5,085 nt of DNA from Bacteroidales bacterium Bact_16 (GTDB lineage: Bacteria; Bacteroidota; Bacteroidia; Bacteroidales; UBA932). Below are positions 1 to 3,975 of this stretch, piece by piece. The notes beneath the pieces were generated by a model. It worked only from the letters and a program-made list of their open reading frames with translations, was not told where the DNA came from and did not search any database. Every line of letters begins with the position of its first letter. The stretch's first letter is position 1. The position numbers were made by a program, and so were the translations under genes. The stretch spans positions 1-5,085 of the forward strand of contig LUZH01000209.1 of NCBI GenBank assembly GCA_001602885.1. Reading direction: 5' to 3'.

Positions 1-146
1 AGCGCGGCGATATAGGCGTCCGCGTCGCGGCCGAAGGTGTCCGTGCGGATCACGGTCTGGGAAAGGACATCGCCACGGGCGTCCACGACGCCGAGCTTGG
101 AGGTCTGGCCTCCGATGTCGATACCGACTACATACTGTTTGGGCAT
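1..146 (-). CDS. ROK-family sugar kinase (glucokinase-like), N-terminal fragment
   Basis: Only the first 48 codons and part of the next lie in the window; the gene runs off the left edge. The visible N-terminus contains DIGGQTSKLGVVD (residues 10-22), the first phosphate-binding motif of the actin-like ATPase fold used by ROK kinases and repressors. ROK kinases phosphorylate glucose or related hexoses and amino sugars with ATP in the cytoplasm. ROK repressors normally carry a DNA-binding helix-turn-helix before this motif. Here the motif begins at residue 10, so a kinase is much more likely. The usual DIGGT reads DIGGQ, a variant I think occurs in Bacteroidota members. The ATG at 144-146 follows the transporter stop by 19 bases, so the two genes are probably co-transcribed and the kinase may trap the imported sugar. 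The zinc-binding and catalytic motifs lie outside the window, so the substrate cannot be judged. Confidence 0.85.
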   Translation of the reverse strand, partial: MPKQYVVGIDIGGQTSKLGVVDARGDVLSQTVIRTDTFGRDADAYIAA

Positions 147-165
147 AAGCTATATGGGTGTTTGA

Positions 166-1473
166 TTATTCGACAGGGATATCTTTGTTGACGTTCTTGC
201 AGCCCCAGATGGCGTAGAAGAGGAGGTACGCGAGCATCGCGACGACCAGCCAGTAGGAGGTCATGTAGCTGACGTTCTTGGCGATGAGGTCCTGGAGGAA
301 CGGCATGACGCCGCCGCCGACCACCATCATCATGAACAGGCCGGAAGCCTGCTCGGTGTATTTGCCGAGGCCCTCGACGGAGAGGTTGAAGATGCCGCCC
401 CACATCAGGGACGTGCACAGACCGCAGAGGACGAAGAGAAGAGCCGTGACGGGAACCTGGTTCATCGTGAAGCCCTTGCCGGCGACATAGCCCGGCATGG
501 AGACCAGGATGTCCTTCGGAAGCACGATGCCGAGGACGATGAGGACGATGGCAACGGTGGACACGAAGATCATCTGGGCGCGGGTGCTGACCTTGCCGCT
601 GATCGCGGAGCTGAACGCGCGGCCGACCATCATGAGCAGCCAGTACATAGCGGCGACGGCACCGCCGATGGCGGCAGCGCCGGCCGTGCCGGCGGCGAAG
701 GCGCCCTTGCCGTTCGGGTCAGCCAGGAAGAAGTTCAGCTGGGAAGGGATGCCGATCTCGATACCGACATAGAAGAAGATGGCGACGATGCCGAGCACGC
801 AGTGGCGGAACTTCCACGGGCTGTGCTCGAACTTGACGGCCTTGCGCTCCTGTGCGGGCTCGGGGACCTTGACGAAGGAGATGATGATGAACGCCAGCGC
901 GAACACGCCCATCGCGATGAAGAGCAGCGGCGCCACGTCGGACATCGCGGTCTTGTCGGTGACGGTGCCGATCAGCACGCCGACGAGGAACGGCGTGGCC
1001 GTACCGGTCAGGGAGTTGAGCGTGCCGCCGATCTGGATGAGCTGGTTGCCGCGGTTGCCGCCGCCGCCCAGGATGTTGAGCATCGGATTGACGACGGTGT
1101 TGAGCATGCAGACGCAGAAGCCGCAGATGAACGCGCCGAGCAGATAGACGATGATGTTGGTGCCGATGCCGAAGATCATGGCGTCGGGATTCACCTTGCT
1201 GGAGAACCACTGGACGAGCACGCCGAAGAAGCCGACGGCCAGCGCGATCAGGGTGGTCTTCTTGTAACCGACCTTGATCAGCATCTTGCCCGCGGGAATG
1301 CCCATGAACAGGTATGCCAGGAAGTTCATCATGTTGCCCATCATGCCGGCCCACTCATATTTGACCTGCCAGATGTTGCCGAACGGTGCGGCCATATTGG
1401 TGACGAAGGAAATCATCGCGAAGATGAAACACATCGTCACGACCGCTACAATGTTTATTCTTTTCTTTTCCAT
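166..1473 (-). CDS. Sugar MFS transporter, fucose/glucose/galactose:H+ symporter (FHS/FucP-like) family
   Basis: This is a 435-residue inner-membrane protein with about 12 predicted helices, roughly at 8-28, 45-62, 73-92, 104-126, 150-170, 182-201, 224-246, 262-284, 300-318, 338-362, 374-396 and 404-423. A charged central loop lies near 203-222. Family features include NP followed by a glycine-rich loop and NSLTGT (residues 129-158), YVGIEIG in helix 7 (235-241), and the late signature IFNLSVEGLGKYTEQASG (361-378), which closely resembles that of FucP/GluP porters. Members import fucose, glucose, galactose or other sugars with protons, and the family also includes the deoxyribose permease DeoP. 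The exact substrate cannot be read from sequence. The ATG at 1471-1473 has an A-rich leader and lies 31 bases after the upstream kinase stop. The following ROK kinase, 19 bases away, suggests an uptake-and-phosphorylate pair. The length is normal for the family and nothing is broken. Confidence 0.9.
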   Translation of the reverse strand: MEKKRINIVAVVTMCFIFAMISFVTNMAAPFGNIWQVKYEWAGMMGNMMNFLAYLFMGIPAGKMLIKVGYKKTTLIALAVGFFGVLVQWFSSKVNPDAMIFGIGTNIIVYLLGAFICGFCVCMLNTVVNPMLNILGGGGNRGNQLIQIGGTLNSLTGTATPFLVGVLIGTVTDKTAMSDVAPLLFIAMGVFALAFIIISFVKVPEPAQERKAVKFEHSPWKFRHCVLGIVAIFFYVGIEIGIPSQLNFFLADPNGKGAFAAGTAGAAAIGGAVAAMYWLLMMVGRAFSSAISGKVSTRAQMIFVSTVAIVLIVLGIVLPKDILVSMPGYVAGKGFTMNQVPVTALLFVLCGLCTSLMWGGIFNLSVEGLGKYTEQASGLFMMMVVGGGVMPFLQDLIAKNVSYMTSYWLVVAMLAYLLFYAIWGCKNVNKDIPVE

Positions 1474-1504
1474 TTTGATTATTGTGTGGTTTTAGATTTC
1501 AGTG

Positions 1505-2143
1505 CTATTCGCCATACTGGACCTCCTTGGGTGCGAAGAGTCCGTAGAGCTGGGCGTCGATCATGTCGGTGACCTTCTCGAAGTCCTCGGGTCTGTTGCC
1601 GAACTTGATGTGGTCCGCGTCGATGATGAGCAGGTTGCCGTCGTAGTCCTTGATCCAGTTCTCATACTTCTCGTTGAGACCGGTCAGGTAGTCGATGCGG
1701 ATGCTCTTCTCGTATTCGCGGCCGCGCTTCTGGATCTGCGAGATGAGGTTGGGGATGCTCGAGCGGAGGTAGATCAGCAGGTCCGGGTTGCCGACCAGCG
1801 ACATCATCAGGTCGAAGAGGTCGGTGTAGTTCTCGAAGTCGCGGGTGCTCATCAGCCCCATGTCGTGCAGGTTGGGGGCGAAGATGCGGGCGTCTTCGTA
1901 GATGGTGCGGTCCTGGATGATCACGTCGTCGGTCTTGGCGATCTCCACCACGTCCTTGAAGCGCTTGTTGAGGAAGTAGATCTGGAGGTTGAAGGACCAG
2001 CGCTCCATATCCTCATAGAAATCGGACAGATAAGGATTGAAGTCCACGGATTCGAATTTCGGGATCCAGCCATAGTGCGCGGCCAGCATCTTGGTGAGCG
2101 TGGTCTTGCCGCTGCCGATATTTCCTGCAATCGCAATATGCAT
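1505..2143 (-). CDS. Deoxynucleoside kinase B (dNK family, second of tandem pair)
   Basis: This 212-residue cytoplasmic P-loop kinase transfers the ATP gamma-phosphate to the 5'-hydroxyl of a deoxynucleoside, the first step of deoxynucleotide salvage. Visible motifs are GNIGSGKTT (7-15, phosphate loop), ESV (31-33, the position of the catalytic acid in dNKs), QDRT (77-80, the DRS/ERS-type motif), YLR (125-127) and RGREYE (140-145, the arginine-rich lid). The C-terminus IDADHIKF (174-181) also matches the family. It aligns without gaps to the upstream paralog (about 63% identity by hand count) and carries eight extra C-terminal residues. In lactobacilli, comparable tandem paralogs form a deoxyadenosine/deoxyguanosine kinase heterodimer, so purine deoxynucleosides are likely substrates, but this is inference. 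The ATG at 2141-2143 puts the phosphate loop at the normal distance from the N-terminus. A -7-like box lies in the 36-base gap upstream. Confidence 0.93.
   Translation of the reverse strand: MHIAIAGNIGSGKTTLTKMLAAHYGWIPKFESVDFNPYLSDFYEDMERWSFNLQIYFLNKRFKDVVEIAKTDDVIIQDRTIYEDARIFAPNLHDMGLMSTRDFENYTDLFDLMMSLVGNPDLLIYLRSSIPNLISQIQKRGREYEKSIRIDYLTGLNEKYENWIKDYDGNLLIIDADHIKFGNRPEDFEKVTDMIDAQLYGLFAPKEVQYGE
2094..2122. repeat. 29-base direct repeat, copy in kinase B (phosphate-loop region)
   Basis: This stretch is identical over 29 bases to 2745-2773 in kinase A and encodes the phosphate loop and following residues. A second exact match of 25 bases links 1716-1740 and 2367-2391, covering the lid region. 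Both are products of gene duplication under purifying selection or local gene conversion, not an independent element. Confidence 0.8.
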
Positions 2144-2165
2144 GTCGTGTTTCTTTAAAATCTCA

Positions 2166-2173
2166 CAAATTTA
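2166..2173 (-). promoter_or_regulatory. Possible internal promoter -7 box upstream of kinase B
   Basis: The 36-base gap between the kinases contains TAAATTTG on the minus strand, a perfect TAnnTTTG match about 22 bases before the kinase B start. No good -33 element is visible at 19-21 bases (only a TTC inside the kinase A coding end). It would allow kinase B, the transporter and the ROK kinase to be expressed apart from kinase A. Confidence 0.35.
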
Positions 2174-2179
2174 TAAAGA

Positions 2180-2794
2180 TTATTTAAAAAGGCCGAAGAG
2201 TTCGGCGTCAATCTTGTCCGTTATGGAAGAGAAATCCTCCGGGCTCCCCTCGAAGTCCAGGCGGTCCGCGTCGATGACCAGCAGGCGCCCCTTGTAGCGG
2301 CCGATCCACTCCTCGTAGCGCTCGTTGAGGCTGCCCAGATAGTCCAGGCTCATCGACTGCTCATACTCGCGGCCGCGCTTCTGGATCTGCGCCACCAGGT
2401 GCGGGACGCTGCAGCGCAGGTAGATCAGCAGGTCGGGCGGATTGACCAGCGACATCATCAGGCGGAACAGCTGCATGTAGGTGTCGTAGTCGCGGTCGGA
2501 AAGGTTGCCGGCGTCGTGGTTGTTGGCCACGAAGATCTCCACGCCCTCGAGGATGGTGCGGTCCTGGATGATGACCTCCGACGACTTGGAGATGTCCAGC
2601 AGGTCCTGGAAACGCTGCGCCAGGAAATAGGTCTCGAGGTTGTAGGACCAGCGGGAGATATCCTTGTAGTAGTCTTCCAGATAGGGGTTGAAGGTCACGG
2701 ATTCGTATTTGGGGACCCAGCCGTAGTGTTCAGCCAGTTTGCGCGTGAGCGTGGTCTTGCCGCTGCCGATATTGCCTGCGATTCCGATGTGCAT
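2180..2794 (-). CDS. Deoxynucleoside kinase A (dNK family, first of tandem pair)
   Basis: This 204-residue member of the same family as its downstream neighbour has the same motifs at the same positions: GNIGSGKTT (7-15), ESV (31-33), QDRT (77-80), YLR (125-127), RGREYE (140-145) and IDAD (174-177). The expected activity is ATP-dependent phosphorylation of deoxynucleosides for DNA precursor salvage. Differences from the paralog cluster at 81-100 (ILEGVEIFVANNHDAGNLSD here), next to the substrate pocket, which would suit divergence in base preference; that is inference. The ATG at 2792-2794 begins MHIGIAGNIG, parallel to the paralog, which supports the start. It is the promoter-proximal gene of the leftward operon and reads away from the hydrolase across a 69-base divergent promoter region. 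Its last codons form a terminator-like hairpin. A catalytic difference or loss is not visible: all key residues are present. Confidence 0.93.
   Translation of the reverse strand: MHIGIAGNIGSGKTTLTRKLAEHYGWVPKYESVTFNPYLEDYYKDISRWSYNLETYFLAQRFQDLLDISKSSEVIIQDRTILEGVEIFVANNHDAGNLSDRDYDTYMQLFRLMMSLVNPPDLLIYLRCSVPHLVAQIQKRGREYEQSMSLDYLGSLNERYEEWIGRYKGRLLVIDADRLDFEGSPEDFSSITDKIDAELFGLFK
2186..2206 (-). terminator. Terminator-like hairpin at the 3' end of kinase A
   Basis: On the minus strand, GCCGAA-CTC-TTCGGC (2206 down to 2192) forms a perfect 6-pair stem with a 3-base loop. It is followed by one C and then five T (2190-2186). The hairpin sits inside the last codons of kinase A, so translation would normally disrupt it. 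It could act as a partial terminator or attenuator, or protect the 3' end of a kinase A transcript. The stem is short, so efficiency is uncertain. Confidence 0.35.
2745..2773. repeat. 29-base direct repeat, copy in kinase A (phosphate-loop region)
   Basis: This is the partner of the identical stretch at 2094-2122, 651 bases away. Recombination between the two would delete one gene-length and leave a single in-frame hybrid kinase, because the paralogs align without gaps. Confidence 0.8.
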
Positions 2795-2798
2795 TCCG

Positions 2799-2818
2799 TT
2801 TGTGTGCTATCACACAAA
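2799..2818. promoter_or_regulatory. Perfect inverted repeat, candidate operator
   Basis: TTTGTGTG-CTAT-CACACAAA has perfect 8-base arms around a 4-base centre. It overlaps the last bases of the -7 box and the expected start site of the kinase operon, and the place where the hydrolase promoter's -33 element should be. A dimeric regulator bound here could affect both directions. It loosely resembles CRP/FNR-type sites (TGTG/CACA half-sites) but is not an exact match. A hairpin in the kinase mRNA leader is the alternative. Confidence 0.45.
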
Positions 2819-2847
2819 ATTAACACAACTTTTGTAAATTTGCCAAT
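2815..2847 (-). promoter_or_regulatory. Promoter of the kinase-transporter operon (Bacteroidota type)
   Basis: Read on the minus strand, TAATTTTG (2815-2822) is a perfect match to the Bacteroidota -7 element TAnnTTTG. A TTG (2844-2846, within ATTG 2844-2847) lies 21 bases upstream, near the expected spacing for the -33 element. Transcription would start near 2809, giving a leader of about 15 bases before kinase A. Confidence 0.6.
2835..2842 (+). promoter_or_regulatory. Promoter -7 box of the hydrolase gene
   Basis: TAAATTTG is a perfect TAnnTTTG match that ends 21 bases before the hydrolase ATG. Transcription would start near 2848. I see no TTTG-like -33 element at the usual spacing (about 2811-2815), so the promoter may be weak or need an activator. 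Confidence 0.5.
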
Positions 2848-2863
2848 CTTTAAACGCAAACGA

Positions 2864-3568
2864 ATGCTCAATATCCGTACCCTCACCTGCAACCCGCTCC
2901 AGGAGCGCGCCTACGTCGTCTGGAAGGACAAGGGCACCTGCGTCGTCGTCGATCCCGGCTGCTACGGAGACGACGAACTGCAGGCGTTCGAAGGCCTGCT
3001 CGCGCAGGAAAAGCTGACCCCCGCCGCCATCCTGCTCACGCACGGCCATTTCGACCACATCTTCGGCGTCAAGGCCCTGCAGGACCGCTTCGGCGGCATT
3101 CCCGTCTATATGCATCCTGCCGACGAAGTCGTGCTGGACTACGGCGCGGACATGGCCGCCCGCCTGGGGCTCGCCCCCGCCGCGACGGACTTCCGGCGCA
3201 CGCCCGTCCGGGACGGACAGGTCCTCGAGCTTGCGGGCATCCGTTTCGAAGTCATCGCCACGCCCGGCCATACGCCCGGCGGCGTCTGCTACCTCGTCCG
3301 CGAGGCGGACATCCTGTTCTGCGGCGACACCCTGTTCGCCGGCTCCATCGGCCGGACGGATTTCCCGTACGGGGAGTACGACGACCTGATCCGCTCCATC
3401 ATGGAGCGCCTGATTCTGCTCGACCCGGAAGTCCGCATCCTGCCCGGCCACGGCCCCACCTCCACCATCGGCCAGGAGCGCACGGGCAACCCTTTCCTCG
3501 AGCCCTTCAATGAGCCCGAAGAGGAGCCGGACCCCGACCTGGAGCCCGTCGTAATCAGTCGCGGATAG
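2864..3568 (+). CDS. Metallo-beta-lactamase-fold hydrolase, glyoxalase II-like
   Basis: This is a 234-residue cytoplasmic metal-dependent hydrolase. The binuclear metal site is complete: THGHFDH (59-65, ligands H60, H62, D64, H65), H136 in PGHTPG, D155 in CGDTLF and H196 in PGHGP. The GRTDFPYG segment (163-170) and NPFL near the end (209-212) resemble the short YcbL-like branch of glyoxalase II proteins, which hydrolyse thioesters such as S-lactoylglutathione. That branch lacks the full C-terminal glutathione-binding domain, so the physiological substrate is uncertain. After NPFL comes an unusual acidic, proline-rich tail (213-228). The ATG at 2864-2866 was chosen because it lies about 22 bases after a TAAATTTG -7 box; the open frame to its left is antisense to kinase A and its promoter. 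The gene is transcribed divergently from the kinases and ends one base before the opposing DUF486 stop codon. Confidence 0.9.
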   Translation: MLNIRTLTCNPLQERAYVVWKDKGTCVVVDPGCYGDDELQAFEGLLAQEKLTPAAILLTHGHFDHIFGVKALQDRFGGIPVYMHPADEVVLDYGADMAARLGLAPAATDFRRTPVRDGQVLELAGIRFEVIATPGHTPGGVCYLVREADILFCGDTLFAGSIGRTDFPYGEYDDLIRSIMERLILLDPEVRILPGHGPTSTIGQERTGNPFLEPFNEPEEEPDPDLEPVVISRG

Positions 3569-3569
3569 C

Positions 3570-3938
3570 TTATTTGACGAAGACGAAGAAGACCGCGAGA
3601 ATCAGGCAGACGAACGCGGCGAAGTGGTTCCACTGCAGGGGCTGCCCCTGGAACACGAAATGCACGATGACCGTGAAGACCGTCAGCGAGATGGCCTCCT
3701 GGATGACCTTGAGCTGCATCAGGTTGTAGGGCCCGCCGTTGCCCACGAAACCGATGCGGTTGGCCGGGACGGTGAGACAGTACTCGAAGAATGCGATTCC
3801 CCACGAGAAAAGGATGATGAGGATCAGCGGCCAGCCGGTCGAGATCTTCATCTCCTGAAGTTTGAGATGCCCGTACCACGCGAACGTCATGAAGATGTTC
3901 GAGCAGATCAGCATCACGATGGTCCAAAATCCTTGCAT
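3570..3938 (-). CDS. DMT-family small membrane protein (DUF486)
   Basis: This 122-residue hydrophobic protein has about four membrane segments, near 4-22, 35-55, 80-97 and 104-121. Family features are FAWYGHLK (19-26), SWGIAFFEYCLTVPANRIG (45-63) and LKVIQEAISLTVF (76-88), matching the DUF486 group of the drug/metabolite transporter superfamily. The function is unknown. Small DMT proteins commonly work as dimers, which is family-level inference. The length is normal. The ATG at 3936-3938 follows a TATCTTTG -7 box by about 22 bases, which supports both the start and independent transcription. It lies 37 bases downstream of pbpC on the same strand, so read-through is also possible. Its stop is separated by a single base from the stop of the opposing hydrolase gene, so transcripts of the two genes probably overlap at their 3' ends. 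No functional link to pbpC is evident. Confidence 0.85.
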   Translation of the reverse strand: MQGFWTIVMLICSNIFMTFAWYGHLKLQEMKISTGWPLILIILFSWGIAFFEYCLTVPANRIGFVGNGGPYNLMQLKVIQEAISLTVFTVIVHFVFQGQPLQWNHFAAFVCLILAVFFVFVK

Positions 3939-3960
3939 AGCGCCTGTTTGAAAAAGCGCG

Positions 3961-3968
3961 CAAAGATA
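3961..3968 (-). promoter_or_regulatory. Promoter -7 box upstream of the DUF486 gene
   Basis: TATCTTTG on the minus strand matches TAnnTTTG. It lies in the 37-base gap just after the pbpC stop codon and 22 bases before the DUF486 start. A -33 element is not clear; any would fall within the last pbpC codons. Confidence 0.45.
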
Positions 3969-3975
3969 ATAAAAA

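Noticed and set aside
802..1572. Long plus-strand open frame (256 codons) opposite the transporter
   Set aside because: Its predicted product is rich in Asp, Glu, His and Arg with no recognisable domain, as expected for the antisense of a GC-rich membrane-protein gene. The minus-strand frame has clear family motifs throughout.
1502..2158. Plus-strand open frame of 218 codons opposite kinase B
   Set aside because: It mirrors the full length of a well-supported dNK gene, and its Val/Asp/Glu-rich composition is an antisense codon-bias effect.
2399..2863. N-terminal extension of the hydrolase (155 extra codons)
   Set aside because: The extension is antisense to kinase A and crosses both divergent promoters. 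Family homology begins at the ATG at 2864, just after a -7 box.
3940..3962. GCGC-containing repeats after pbpC as a terminator
   Set aside because: The arms are only four self-complementary bases, with no suitable T-tract placed after them, so they do not make a convincing intrinsic terminator.
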